From the NCBI GenBank assembly GCA_021234155.1, contig JAJEKV010000103.1, positions 498,001 to 562,000 of the forward strand: 64,000 nt of DNA. The letters are read 5' to 3'. The first letter of the stretch is position 1. Every line of letters begins with the position of its first letter. Shown piece by piece: positions 34,719 through 47,773 of the stretch. Under the pieces are notes generated by a model. It was given only the letters and a program-made list of their open reading frames with translations. It was not told the DNA's origin and searched no databases. Position numbers and translations under genes: made by a program. The stretch is from Isoetes taiwanensis. Taxonomy: Eukaryota; Streptophyta; Lycopodiopsida; Isoetales; Isoetaceae.

Positions 34719-36669
34719 ATGGCTGCAGTAGATCGCTTGCTTGAGCGCATAGCTGCCCCCGCCACTGCTCTGCCCATTGGTCCGGTAAGTTACCTCTCTT
34801 TATTTTCTAGTTTATATCATAACTTTATTTTCTATTCGGTGCTTCAGAGGTTCGTTGAGTTTTGATTCTCAGAAGTAGGCATTTGAAAAAAACTAAGCTG
34901 TAAAGGTTTATGCAGGTTGACCTTGTGGAATGCATTGACTGGTCTTCTGTAGAGTGTCTGAATGAGAAAGCTACTCATTCTTATGTCAACGCGCTAAAAC
35001 AAGTACGGCATCTTTAACCTTTGTATTCTACATTTTCCACTGTAATGAGAGCTGAAGTTCTGTTGCAGGGTTACAGAGAAGATGAAGGTTTGGTTCTTGA
35101 GAGTGATGCTGATGAGCAGCTTCTCATATATGTGCCATTTAACCAAGTTGTTAAATTGCATTCTCTAGTAGTTACTGGTCCCGAGGAGGAAGGTCCATCT
35201 CTTAACCATCAAACTTGTTGCATGAAAAAATCATTAATTGAGCTAATCAAAATATGGCCTAGCTATTTGTCCTTACTTATAAGAATACACAGTAAACTCC
35301 CCCATTTATCTTTGCGTGTTGATTGCAAATGCATGAAACACATTTCTACAGTGTAGGCTTATCAAATGAACCAGAAGATTAGACTGGAGTAGCAGGTTCA
35401 GTTAAGAAAGGTCACATATTTGGGCTAGGTAATATTTTTTCAAACAAATGTTGTGCCATTTATCATGAATCTAAATGTATTTTATGTTTCCTTGCTATTA
35501 AGCTGTAAGGCAGGCACGTTTTGCCAATTAGAAGAGCCTGTCCTTATGGAAAAGTAATATATGGCTCTATGAGGGAGGAATTTGACAACAGACGTAGACA
35601 TTAAAAACTATATACTGGAGATATAAGTGCGTAAAAGAGACATACTCGAGGAAACTTGTAATAGGTGCTATTCACTGCGCTTCTAACCAGAAGTCTCACG
35701 TTTGTCCTAGTTTTGGATTTTTCAAAACCCACTTTTTTAATAAAATTATGGCAAAAAAGATTCACTCACAGCATGTTTGTCGTGAGTTGTCAACTATTGC
35801 TGACACAAGGTAACATGATTTTGTAAGTTGTATCTTCTTTATTGTGTTCAAAAACGTGTTGCCCTACATTGTAAATTTAAACCTGTCTGTGATGTTGATT
35901 CCTTGTACCTACCATAAGTATCAATATCAACTTCCAACATTGAGAAAATAATCTTTACTCATTAGTGAATGCATTTACGATAACAGGTCCAAAGACTGTC
36001 AAATTGTATGCAAATCGACAAAATATGGGTTTCAGGTATAGCATTCTGTACACTAAAGTAAGTTTGATTTCAATTTATACAATAATATCGTACATTATTT
36101 TTCAGCAATGTTGGAGATTTTCCTGCCAGTGATACAGTAGTTTTGACAGCTGAAAACCTTAAGGTTTTACTATTTTCTTATTTGTCGCCTCTTCTATATC
36201 CAAGGACTTTATATGCTTTATTTCTTCCATTTCCATTCTCAGTTGTGCTCATTTTTGACGTTTTCTCACTAGGGTAAGCCTGTACTATTGAAATATGTTA
36301 AGTTTCAAAATGTCCGCAGGTAAATGATTTTCAGCTTTTAATAAAAAAATTGTTTCTTTAATCCATACGGCAACTCTATGAGCAGTATTTAATTTCTTGT
36401 CCTCTCTTGTCAGCGTGACGGTGTTCATAGAGGATAATGAAGGAGGCTCAGATCTGACAAAGATTAAAAAAATTTCGTTTTTGGGAAGCACGTAAGTGTT
36501 TTAATTTCCACTGCTCCTTTCCAACTCATCTGTAGCATGTCTGACTGCCAGGGGGCTAAAGTTGAACCTGGCCCTTAGATCAGTACGTACTGAAAGGGGC
36601 ACTTATTTTTCCAGTGTTGAGACCACAAACATGAACGAGCTGAAGAAAATTGGAAATGAGAACCAATGA
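34719..36669 (+). CDS. PITH-domain protein, eight exons
   Basis: Joining exons 34719-34784, 34916-35002, 35069-35192, 35987-36035, 36106-36163, 36273-36319, 36414-36491 and 36615-36669 gives an uninterrupted 187-residue protein. Every intron begins GT and ends AG. The product is collinear with the plant PITH-domain protein family (thioredoxin-like C-terminal PITH fold, relatives of Arabidopsis At3g04780): [103 protein letters not shown]. The fold is a single beta-sandwich, and in animals the domain occurs in proteasome-associated thioredoxin-like protein. The plant protein is small and its role is poorly defined. The first 22 residues ([20 protein letters not shown]) are less conserved. All exons are in frame, so this is the clearest intact host gene here. 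Confidence 0.93.
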
Positions 36670-37935
36670 GGCTAAACATCAATATAAGCGGCCAATGTAA
36701 TTTACCTTTATCTGGTATGAAGGATTGCTTGGTTTACAATTATATGGGATTGTTTTACGATGGCTGAATCTTTCTACTCTTCAGAAATTCTTTTGCTTCA
36801 TTTGGCAATTCATTATCCAAAGAAAATTATATTGGAAATATCCAGGCTTCACTAGCTTATGATTTGTGAATGCTTGCTTCAGCTTTTTAAATTTAAAGCA
36901 ATTGCGTTTGCATGAATGCAGCAACTACACAATAATTATTTCTTTAGCCAGGATCCTTATCTTGTTGGAGTAATTGATGTCTTGTGTATAATTTATTGTC
37001 TATGACATTGAAACTATTGCATGGAACAGATTCTTAATAAGACAGCAGCAACCTCAAAGCCGTTTGATTTTCAGATCAGATAATTGTCTTTATTGCAATG
37101 GAACTATGGGAGTAATTGTTATAATTATAGGCATAGTCTTTTTGAGTATTGAATTCATTGCTCAATAGGTTTAAATAAGCTGGAAACGACCCGTAATTCA
37201 AGTAAATGTTAGATATTCTATTAGTATTCTTGTTTTTTGCATCATACTCTTGCCATATGGGTGACGTGGAAACCCTGGATTGACCAGGTTTGCATGCCAC
37301 ACTAGGGCTTAGAAATCATGAAAAGTAAAAGTGAAAGCAGCTATTTATTTGCAGGTTACGTGAAGCCAAGTGGGATCTTGATTTTGGTTCGATTTCAGCT
37401 TCTTTTGACCCATGTCAGCCTTGTTTTTCTTGCTGGGAAGGCGGTCCTGCTTTGCTTGCCTTCTCCTGAATTGGATCCTTTTGTGCCTTGCTAGGGGAAG
37501 GTCCCCGCTTGGGACCATTGGAATTGTGGATTCATATAATTTGATAGAGGATTCATGGCTCTTGTTGGCCAGCTTAACCTTATGTTCTTATTGATTGGGT
37601 AATGCAACCCTCCATGGAGAGAGCCACAAGTGACGCTCCTCCTCCTTAGTGTTGGTGTAAACCCGTTGAGATCATTTAATTCTTTCCTTTGACAATCATG
37701 ACTTTGATTTGCATTTGAGATATGCATTGATATGCTTGTGCATGTGAGTGCACTTGAGATGGCTGGACTTGCACAATATGATAATTATGAGCCTGGGATT
37801 TGAACCCAGATTTCAACCCAGGATTCAGCCTCCTGCAAATCACTTCACACAACCAATTCAAGCTACACAGAGTCGGCTTGTCTCTAACTCATGCGGTAAT
37901 ATTTCATTAACATTAATAATTTCTAACAACCCCCC
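36670..37935. other. PITH gene 3' flank and probable copia LTR
   Basis: The first several hundred bases are the 3' flank of the PITH gene. On the minus strand, the copia remnant at higher coordinates ends in AAGGGGGG at about 37943-37936, a polypurine tract. It is followed by TGTTAGAAATTATTAATG, a typical copia LTR start, running toward lower coordinates. The other LTR end is not obvious. Confidence 0.4.
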
Positions 37936-37989
37936 TTAATGCCATATTCCCAATGCCAATAGCATTTCTGAACTGCGTATGTTTGCTTT

Positions 37990-38937
37990 CACTTTATGCT
38001 TTTGAACTATTAGGAATATATCATAAATCAATTTCTCCTTCGACCACCTTTTCTCTAATGAAATAACAATGAAGATCAATGTGCTTTGTCCTCAGCACTG
38101 GTTTCTTCGTTATGGCTATGCAACTTTTGTTTTCACAGTAAAGCTTAGTCGAACTGGTTTGCTTCTCCCCAAGTTCATTCAACAATTTCCTTAGCCATAT
38201 AACTTCTGTACATGCTAGTGAAGCAGATATGTATTCTAATTCGGCACTTGACATCGATGTACAATTTTGTTTCTTACTACATCATGAAATTACTGCACCA
38301 TTTGCAAAGATATCATGTTGTGGACTTCCTTCATCTAGGTCTCTAGCCCAATCTGCATCTGCATAACCAAATTCTGCAAAACCTGCTATCTTAGGGTTCC
38401 CATCACTTCTAGTGTAACAAATTCCCAAATCCATAGTCCCCTTTAAATATAAGAATACGTTTTGCAGCAATCCAGTGCACCCAACCTGGATTATTCAAAT
38501 ACCTACTCAAAAAGTTCATTGCAAATTCAATATCTGGTCTTGTGGCATTAGCAATATAAAGCAAACTTCCAATAAGCTCTCTACATGGTATTTTTTTCAT
38601 TTGCCTTTTCTTTCCTCAGTCATGGGGCACATACTTTTACAAATCTTATTATTGACCACTTGAGGCGTTGGAACTGGTTTGCATTCTGCATACAAAAGTT
38701 ATCAAGCATCTTCTTAATATACTGTTCTTGTATCAATATCAGCACGCCAGATTCCTTGTTTCTATAAACCTCCATGCCCAAAAGTTTTTTCAAACTACCA
38801 AGATCACTCATCTCAAATCTGGCTTTTAAACCATCTTTGCATTCATCCAAAAATCTTCGGTCACTTGTGCACATGACACAGTCATCAACATACAGAGCTA
38901 TAATGCAGATTTTTTCCCTTATTCTTTTTACATACAA
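37990..38937 (-). pseudogene. Ty1/copia reverse transcriptase and RNase H, decayed
   Basis: From high to low coordinates, 38620-38937 gives the RT end (IIALYVDDCVMCTSDRRFLD with the YVDD box, then FEMSDLGSLKKLLGMEVYR). 38409-38600 gives [20 protein letters not shown]. 38282-38470 gives [14 protein letters not shown] and YADADWARDLDE. 38021-38254 gives the RNase H end, SAELEYISASLACTEVIWLR and ENKSCIAITKKPVLRTKHID. The pieces sit in alternating frames with stops between them. RT and RNase H copy the element RNA. Only this 3' part of pol is recognisable. Confidence 0.85.
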
Positions 38938-39298
38938 ATTTCCTTACTTTCTAATTTTTCAAAAGCTTGGGCAAGAAGGTATTCATGCACACATATTGCT
39001 GCTTGCCTACTTAGGATTAGATATGATTGGAACTGTTGTTCTATTGTTATGATGTTGTATGACCATGGTATCATGCTCTATTTTGCACCTCATGTGTGTG
39101 CAGGAAGGGGGGTAGAGACTTAGAAGCAGTTAGACCTTTCACCACATTTTGCCTTCTCTTGCTTCTTTAGCTCCTCATTAAGAACCTTAACTTGAGAATT
39201 TTGAATGCACTTTGCATCTTGAATGCGGACATCATTATTAGAAAGACGTACTGATTCAAACACTTTCTACCTTGGTGGATACTTGTTAGTTTCCTATT

Positions 39299-39500
39299 CT
39301 AGTTTCCCATGAATTTTCCAACAAGTACTCTCATGATGCTTGAATTTATCATATAACTTGCAATACAAATGGGCCTTGTTTGTGCCATCCCTGTTTTGAC
39401 TGCACTGTTTGTCTGGAACCCATTGGAGCTTGTTGAACCATTGGAACTTGTGGCATCATTGGAATTTTGGTATGAGAGTTGCCACTTCATTGGTTGAATA
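39299..39500 (-). pseudogene. Copia gag zinc-knuckle remnant
   Basis: In one minus frame around 39305-39375 the sequence reads AHLYCKLYDKFKHHESTCWK. The Cys, His and Cys sit at the CX2CX4HX4C spacing of copia gag, with the second Cys replaced by Tyr. Ser/Asn-rich sequence precedes it. It is on the same strand as the RT piece and upstream of it, so it is probably part of the same, largely deleted, element. Confidence 0.45.
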
Positions 39501-41460
39501 GGAATAGGTGGTGCTTGTTGGATAACGGCAAATACCAGATTAGTCCTCTCAAAGAATATCTTCTCTCTACATTCTTGATCATTATGGCTCTTGATTTGAC
39601 ATCTTTTACAAAATTCAGAAATCTATATATGGTTTTAGAATGTCTAAAAGATCCATGTTCTAATTAGATTCATCTTTGTTATTTCGCGTTAGCCTTTGTG
39701 TCAGATTTAGAGCCGATCTGCACGGCAAAACTTGTCCTAGATAAATATATTTCCGCAACTCTCAGTGCCGGCAAGGATTTGTTGCATTATCGGACTTGCA
39801 TTAGAGAAACGGAGCACATCATAGAGGAAAACAAGACGAAAAGTAGGGCACACGAAAAATGGAACATGGCACATGGAAACAAGGAACATGGCACATGGGA
39901 AACAGAACAGGGCATAGGGGAAATAGAGCATTCCAACTCTGAACTTATTGCTTGGTATCAGCAGAAGTAAGAAGATTTGCCCATTGTTTTAAGAATCACT
40001 CTTGCACAAATGCATTCTGTATGCCGCAACCTGTTTCTTCTTGAAAATGGTTGTTTCTCATGTAAACGATTGACTCTGTGATGCTCCCAGAATCTATACG
40101 ATGCTCCCATCATATAAATATGGGGAATTCCCCTCCCATGGCAACTACATCAAGGCCCTCAATCGAACTCGGACCACTTGAGATGGTCAAGTGTCCGGGT
40201 GAGGAACACAGAGGTGTCATTCGTCCCACGTCCTCTATGGGCGTCCTATATAGCGGAAGCATACATACATGTTAGCACATAGCAATCATGCTCAAAATAA
40301 TATACCACCATGAAGGGTGATCTATCCATCATCATCTAAATAACAATACAAACACAAGATAACATAAGCAATACACCTTTAATAAGGGCTCTACCATGGG
40401 CTCAGACTCTTGGGGGTTGACTGACGGTCAAGGCCTCAAGATGTCAGCATACAGAAATATAACACGGCATTGGCTGGCATAGAATAATGGCTAAGGTAGT
40501 CCATTCCATCCGCCCCTCCTGTGCACACTTTGCAGATAGGCTGAAACATGCTATGGCATGATTGTAGCCTTTCGGAGACGCAATATCATGGAATCACCCT
40601 ATGAGACTACTCCGGGTTACATCTCCCCGGTCCGATGAGGCAGGCCAGGGAGATGTCCCCTCCCTGGGTGTGCTAGAGAACACGTGCCACATCAGTGACC
40701 CCCGCAACTCCCCTAAATCTAAAGGCCGGCTCACCACGCCCGTTCGAGCCCAAGACAACCATATAGGCACGTCGCCTGCGACCCAGGGAGTGTCAGACCC
40801 ATACCGGGCCTACACTCATTGACCGACTATAAGTCTAACACACTATAGAAGTCCTGTAGCCAAGCTAAGAAAGGCCCCACCTCTGTTTCACCTTCATACC
40901 CGTTGTCTGGTGCTGAATCACAACATAGCATCTACAGCCAGGCGGGGTCTTCTGCACAGGCCGCATTTACTGGGTCTTAAGGGTTCTAGCTAGAGACATC
41001 TCTATTTCTAGGAAGCTTTCAGATCTCTACCCATCTTTAACCCCAGACACACAGGAGAAACAGAAAGAGAGAATATAATCATAATCAAAGTATCCATCAT
41101 CATTTTAGTAGCACATAAAGGAGAAATTAACCATTCATATAATCAGAGAAGGATTAGCTGAAGCACTGACTATTTGGGACTAACCAGTCTCTTGGCTAGA
41201 GCCATTGTCACGAAAGGATTCCATTGGTTGCAGTAGCTGATAGCTCCTCCTTCCTCCAACTCTCCCCAAATCGATTTGGGGCAGAATTGGGGGTAGGGCC
41301 CCAATTTGCCCTCCAAACTTAGCAAGTTCCCCATGGCCAATCGATTTGGGCCAGATGGCACTGCCTAATTGGCTGGCTTTTACTAATTAATAACCTAATT
41401 AGCCTAATTAAGTTATTTACTCACTAATATTTTATCATAGCTAATAAAAACCCTTTTAGG
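39501..41460. other. Non-coding repeat-like region
   Basis: 39810-39930 contains an imperfect short tandem repeat around GGAACATGGCACATGG. From about 40077 (TGTGATGCTCCCAG) to 41460 the sequence is richer in G/C, has no convincing frame, and looks like a retrotransposon LTR or other repeat. A similar start, TGTGATGCCCTCCGG, occurs at 48331. I cannot define its ends. Confidence 0.3.
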
Positions 41461-41499
41461 TTAACCCAAGTTATCCATTACGGAGGCAAGAAGGCTTCC

Positions 41500-42019
41500 C
41501 TCCGCAGTGGACCACTAACTAGTGGAGTTGTGCCCATACACAAGGCAGGGGACCCTTAATGCCCAGCCAACTATCGTACTATTATGGTCAACTCTCTCTT
41601 TGCAACACTGTTGGCTGGCATCCTTGAGCAGGGCTGACAATATGGGCAGAGGAGGCAGATGTGCGAGCTCTCACACAAGCAGGCTTTCGGCCCAGGCATT
41701 CCGCCATTGATTATATCTTCACTCTGCGCACACTGATTGAGGATAGCAGGAATCGCTGACAAAACCTGTACTGCTGTTTTGTGGATTCCACGAAAGCTTT
41801 TGAAATAGTGCCCCCGGACAAGTTATGGGACAAATTACGGTAGCTGGGGACCCCCTTGACTTGAAGAACGCAATATTACTTTTTTTCACTGTTTACATTA
41901 TCTCCTTTAGAATTAGAATCTTACTTTAAAACAGTGGATACACACCATAAATTTCTGTTGAAACTATGATTATGTATTTCGGCTCCATGGCCTCTTCATA
42001 GGCCCTAAGTGAGCTAGAC

Positions 42020-42113
<94 letters not shown>

Positions 42114-42520
42114 TACAGGCTATAGGAGGCATGCTTAGGCCGTATCACATCATCAGGGCAGCCGATAATCAGTAGTATTGGAGTACGTCAGGGTTGCCCC
42201 TCTTCCCCCACACTCTTTGGCCTATACATTGACCAGCTGGAAGATTGGCTTTCTCAGCACGGATGTGTGGGCGCCCATCTCATGCATCACACAATCCGGC
42301 AACTCATATGCTGACGATGTCAACCTCCTGGCCTATACTCCAGAGGACATGCAACGTCACCTGGATGCTCTTAACACTTTTTTCCCATTCACTGGCATGC
42401 AAGTTAACTTGGCCAAAACTAGGGTGCTGCTAGTCTCGTCATCCCGTCAGCCAAGGCTTCCCTCATTCACTTACCAGGGACAAGATGTACAAGCAAACAG
42501 ATGCATACAGGTACGGACAA
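41500..42520 (+). mobile_element. LINE reverse-transcriptase fragment, split by (AAT)n
   Basis: Before the microsatellite the sequence reads, with stops and a frameshift, GVVPIHKAGDP, CPANYRTIMVNSLFATLL, QAGF, and a damaged motif A (CFVDSTKAFEIVPPDKLWDK). After it come SIGVRQGCPLSPTLFGLYID, YADDVNLLAY and FTGMQVNLAKTRVL. This is the same LINE clade as the intact 17.4 kb element. The copy is truncated at both ends. Confidence 0.75.
42018..42113 (+). repeat. (AAT)n microsatellite, about 31 copies
   Basis: A nearly perfect trinucleotide run within the LINE fragment. It produces a long poly-Leu frame on the minus strand, which is an artefact. Confidence 0.95.
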
Positions 42521-42581
42521 AGAACCATCATTCAATTAAATTGGGATTATGTCTTAATTTTGGGATAAATTTTATATTGCA

Positions 42582-42630
42582 CTTTTTTAGTAACTTTGTT
42601 AAATTCACTTTTTTAGTAACTTTGTTGTCC
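42582..42630 (+). repeat. 27-bp tandem duplicate
   Basis: CTTTTTTAGTAACTTTGTT occurs twice in succession with AAATTCA between the copies. Confidence 0.6.
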
Positions 42631-43348
42631 TTAGACTAGAATAGACGTTAACATATAATCACACACGGGAATATAAATTCACACCTTAACTTCAAATTAC
42701 AAAATCATATATCATGGAACTCAAGTAGTACACAACTTTTATTAAGCGTAGAAAAGATACATAGTAAGCTTGTTTTTCATTTTCCACTAGTATCCCCAAG
42801 GATATGAGAACCTTATTCCTTACATCCTGAGGTATTGTAACTCTCATTTGTTTTACTAGGAATAGTTTTTGGAGTCCACAGTACAATCTGGGTTTCAATG
42901 TCTAGCCAAAGATCGGGGATCACTTGGATTTCTCCTCCACCTCTTTGTCCAACAATCAATATCTTTCTTTATCGGTGACATTACTCAAGTGATGTCTTTG
43001 GACACCACCATTCCACAGCGCACCTTATTGAAGTTAACATCACCTTCTTCTTTGCAAATATCCGAGATAGTGTATCCCAACCACCTTTGGATAGGTCTCT
43101 AGATCTGCTGGTTTTACTACTACAAATTGGTGGCACTCCGTCAATAGAAGGTTCATAACAATCCATGCCTAAATATTTTGGCCTATCCTTCTTAGGACCA
43201 ACATAGTGTTTATCAGTTGAGGAGGAGCATATGCCTTCACAATGCTACTAATGGTACCATCATCTTCGGCCATCGACACCAGCTAATGTTTTCCACTTAC
43301 TTTTAGGGAACCACCCTTCTAGCGGCTCTTAGAGGGGATGTGTCTACC

Positions 43349-45751
43349 TCATCCAACAAGTTGATCACCTTCTTCCAATAATCTATCAATGCACGCGATT
43401 AGTGTCATCAGATTAGTTTGCCAATGCTTGATGTAGTCATTGATGCCATCCTTAGTCAAGCCCAATTGCTTGACTTCTTGATTGGTTTTAGAGCTTTTGG
43501 TTGACGGGGAGGTATCATAGGCTTGCCATTTGCATCCACGTGCCAAATTTCGCCCCACCTCTCCACTTCTCCTCTGAAGGTCTCATTTTCCATTGCATGA
43601 TTGGAATCCCTTCTCTCACCCAAAAGTGAATTGAAGAGGTCTAGAATGACCTTCCATGTCGAGAGCATAACCATCCACAAAACTCTTCCAATCGGGCACT
43701 TCTTCTATGATAGATCCTATAGGAGATGGATTTGTACATCCATGAAATATTTCCAATAGCACAGGAAAGTTGGTAACTGTCTGTTTGTCTCAATACATGA
43801 CTATATTTTCTAAACAATGCATCCACATCCTCATGAGTATGTCGGGCATTAGGAACCCCAAATTGACTCTTTCAAAAATACCCACAACAATTAAGTAGGA
43901 TAGGAAAGAAAACATCCACTGTTCTTATTTTGACCATCACAATTATCTAGTTGCAAGAGAGGAGCTTTACGGGCAGATCTCGAGGTTTAGCACGAGATGT
44001 TGAAGCTCCAACATGTTCATTAGGTCCATTCCTCCTAAATCTTGCCTTGCTAAACTTTTCAATACTATTAGGGGTTCCATCCAACAATGCACTATGTAGT
44101 GCCTGGCTAGTTGTAGGATCCTGTAGGTGACCATTGTAACCCTTCTCATAGTTTCTTAAACACCTCATGATACTCCCAATGTGAAAATCTGGACCATCAC
44201 TCCACAACTCTAAACTGAAATGGCCATAATAGGTCTGAGACTGCCCATGCAATATTGCCCCAGTCATTGAAATCTGCAAAGGGTATGATCTTCCACATGA
44301 CTTAGGAATGTACTTGAATTGTGGAAGACAAGTCTTCTGTTGGTCCATTTTATCATGTATAATACATAGATAGTTATTAGGTTCCATTGCAGATAAGGTC
44401 CTCCACATCCAATAAGTTGATCTACATGATAGTTGATCTGTCATATGGTCCTTCATATGTTCCCTTATCTTTGCCCTTAGACTTGGTTGCCGCGGTCTTA
44501 TCTAGTGTCTCCTTCAGCTTAGCACATAAATTGCACTTGGCAAAGTTGTTTGAAGTTGCTATGGTCACATGCTTGAAATGCTTATTCCATAGCCTACTAA
44601 AACTGGGCTGGGATATAGAGGCCACTCCAAGTTCCCGAAGCAATGCATTTATTTCCTCTAATATGCTCTTCTGGGTACAATGGGATGGCAATCTCTTTTC
44701 AACAATAACTCTACCCTGTTCATCCTTCTTACTCTTATGTGGCATGTTTTCTGCATTGAAATCCACATATCTTTCAAATATTTCCTTTGCACTATAGTTC
44801 TTGAGGGTAGGCCTTACCGGGCCAGTGTTCCCATGCAATGCAATTTTACTACCATTTTCATGTCTCTTTTTGGTTATTGTGCCAAGAAGAGGTTGGAATT
44901 CCATGTATAGCCATCCATGCTTTTGAACATATCCACTTTCCATTCAATGGGAATCTTTTCTTCTTTGATCTTTCATCCTGAATTGCATAGCCAAATATGG
45001 TGTACATGAAATTCCTCCTGCTATCACACTTATGTTCCTGATATGTAGCTCTTGCTACCACCATCTCCTCTATTGTGAACATTCTAATACAGGAGGCCCA
45101 ACAACATTCACTTCCTCTAACCTTCATCAAGGCTTCAGGAGAACAATCATAATCTGACTTGCATCTTTTGGTGGGATAATGTTTGAAAGTTGGAAGTGGC
45201 CTCTTGCTACACTGTGTGAACATTATTGACAATGGTTCTACATCTATAGGAAACGTGTAGTTCCCCTCCAGTTGAATACTGTCCCTAGGCCATGCAACAA
45301 TAGTTGGAACCTCTAGTTGCTTCACACAAGCAAGGCATTCTTGTTTGCCTGAACCCTTTTCCTTCCAATTGTCATATAATTTTGAGATTGCCACACCTAA
45401 CCTGTCCTCCCCTAATCTTTCATCATTCACTGCATTGATAGGATCTGCTAGAACAATAATCCCTTCTCCTACTGCCTCTCTGTTGCATGCATGCAATATC
45501 TTGACCTTTTTGTTTTTTCAATCGACCCGAGTATAAAGTACAATTTCCTTTCCTTTGGCATCATCCTTTTCATTTCTGGTCTTTTCCTTTCCTTTGCCAT
45601 CATCAACATCATTTGGAGTCTTTTCCTTTTCTTTGCCATCATCAACATCATTTGCAGTCTTTTCCTTTCCTTGGGCATCATCTTCATCATTTGGGAATTT
45701 TTCCTTGCCTTGGTCATCATCATTGGGGGCTTTTTTTTTAGCATTTTGCAT
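43349..45751 (-). pseudogene. DDE transposase gene, frameshifted
   Basis: From high to low coordinates, 45518-45751 encodes a charged repeat leader. 44858-45496 includes Cys-rich RGSECCWASCIRMFTIEEMV, KCDSRRNFMYTIFGYAIQDE and FPLNGKWICSKAWMAIHGIP. 44422-44943 continues with ISQPSFSRLWNKHFKHVTIA and NNFAKCNLCAKLKETLDKT. 43947-44456 has YLCIIHDKMDQQKTCLPQF. Near 43921-43959 comes LQLDNCDGQNKN and near 43811-43845 HTHEDVDALF. These three segments have the layout of an RNase H-fold transposase triad (D, D, E), as in the large plant family annotated DUF7869; I am fairly but not fully sure of that name. At least four frameshifts separate the pieces. Terminal inverted repeats were not found. Such enzymes cut and paste their own element, and this copy cannot. 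Confidence 0.65.
45530..45745 (-). repeat. Coding tandem repeats, 36-39 bp
   Basis: The leader of the transposase-like gene has five degenerate repeats of DDxKGKEKxPND type. At DNA level this is a repeated TTTTCCTTTCCTTTGGCATC block with a period of 36-39 bases. Alternating Asp/Lys blocks suggest a disordered region. Confidence 0.75.
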
Positions 45752-45779
45752 GCCATTGACCTAGAATGCATAAAAACAT

Positions 45780-47500
45780 ATAGTAAGTTAGCATATCCAA
45801 ATAACCTCTCACTAACATGTTCATAAATGAAAGCCTCATATATGTCTTATTGTATTTGATCATTCTATTTATATAATGGGATTCCCCAAGCTATTTTCCT
45901 CAACATTATATATAAATAAAACCCTCTACTTATAACCTTCTAACTTTTATCCTATAATAACCTTAGCAACAACTTTTAAGGTTATTAATTATAGGATTAG
46001 CGATTTTAAGGTTAAGAAGTTTATTATAGGTTATTATAGGTTAGAAATTTTAAGGTTGGAAAGTTATTGTAGGTTAAAAGTTTTAAGGTTAGAACTAAGT
46101 TTTAAGGTTAGTTTTAAGGTCACTAACTTAACTACTAACTTATAACTTTTAAACTATTAACTTATATAACTTAACTATTAACTATTAACTTATAACTATT
46201 AACAACTAACTTAACTATTAACTCATAACTTTTAAACTTTTAAAGTCACGGTCCTTAAAACAAAAAATCTTTGTAATAAATTTTCGCTGGCGATGATGAT
46301 TGCCTTGATGCAAATTTAAATATTTAAAGCGTTATTATTTGAAGTTAGCATTCGTTTTCGAACTGCTTTCTCTCACTTTCGAACTTTTCGAATTCCAGGC
46401 TAATTCCAGGCGCTTCCGCTTCCAGGCCATTCCAGGCGCTTCTAGGCGCTTCTGCATGCAATCTCGGCGCTTCAATCTCTGCATGCAATCTAGGCGCTTC
46501 AATCTGCTTCAATCTCCTTCAATTTCGACTTCTATCGCTTCGGCTTCTATACGCATCAATCTCGACTTTTAGGCTTCTATCTCGACTTTTCGACTTCTAT
46601 ATGCTTTAAACTCGGCTTTTCGAGCTTTTCGGCTTCTACAATCATCTGCTTTAGGGTTTTCGGCTCAAAGGTTTGTAGGCTCTATACAATGTCTCGGCTT
46701 TTTTTGGCTTTTTACTCTCTACAATCTCTCGACTTTGAATAACTTTGGTTTTGTGTTAAAGCTTCCGGCTTCTCGGTTTCCAAATTAATTTTGCTATTGC
46801 TTTTCTCGGCTTCTTAAGGCTCAAATCATCTGCGCTATTGGCTTCTCGAATCAAATCAACTTTGGTTTTCGATTTTTTGGTTTTATTTCGAAGGCAAAGG
46901 CTCAATTCTGGTCTGAGAACACAAATAGGTTAGTATTTCATTTATTTACATAAAGTAGTTATTTTACATAAAGCATGTTATTTACTTTTACATGCATCGG
47001 TCCTAAACTCCCCTACCACCTTCATATATAGATCCCGCTCTATGATCTTGTTACGTGATCTTGCCTATATGATCGCTCTTATTCTATTTCACTAGCTCTT
47101 CCTCTATCTGTTCCTAATTAATGATCTAAAATAATGAAGTAAATAATGATCTATGATCTATCGCTCTATGATCTTGCTCTATGATCTATGATCTATGATC
47201 TCTATGATCTATGATCTATCTGTTGTATGATCTATACGCTCTATGATCTTGCTTATATGATTACCAACAGATATCTGCTCTTATTCTATTTCACTAGCTC
47301 TTCCTCTATCTCGCTCTAAATAATGAACTAAAACAATGAACTAAATATTGAACTAAACAAGGAGTATTATTATTATATATCTGCTCTAAGCGGCTTCATA
47401 TTTTGAATTACGCATTCTCGCATTCGTTGCATTACGCATTCTCGCATTACGCGTGCATTACGCATTACGCGTTCTTGCATTACGCATTATGTTAGAATAA
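45780..47500. repeat. Chain of distinct low-complexity tracts
   Basis: In order: AACTATTAACTTATAAC-type repeats (about 45950-46250); GGCGCTTC, TCTCGACTTTT and CGGCTTCTA-type repeats (about 46380-46900); CTATGATCT repeats (about 47020-47330); and GCATTACGC/ATTCTC repeats (about 47405-47490). Each block has its own short unit. No gene is evident. The region separates the transposase relic from the palindrome-rich segment. Confidence 0.55.
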
Positions 47501-47773
47501 TATGTTAGAATGGGAGAAATCGCGCTTGGCGCATTTCTATTTTTGGGTTACGTTTTTCCACTAGGTTAATCAAAGCGGCGCGGTAGCATTTTTAGTTGGC
47601 TTTTCTATTTCATACGGCTCTATACAAATCGCGCCAGGCGCGTGTGAAATAGATCTGTGAAAAAAACAAAGCAAACGCGTCTGGCGCATTTTGAATTATG
47701 TATGTTCAGAATCGTTTTATGGGAGAGTTAATATATCATTTGCTAATTACTTAATTTCTCTCGTTCTAGTGCC

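Noticed and set aside
41926-42132. Poly-leucine protein
   Set aside because: Translation of the (AAT)n microsatellite on the minus strand.
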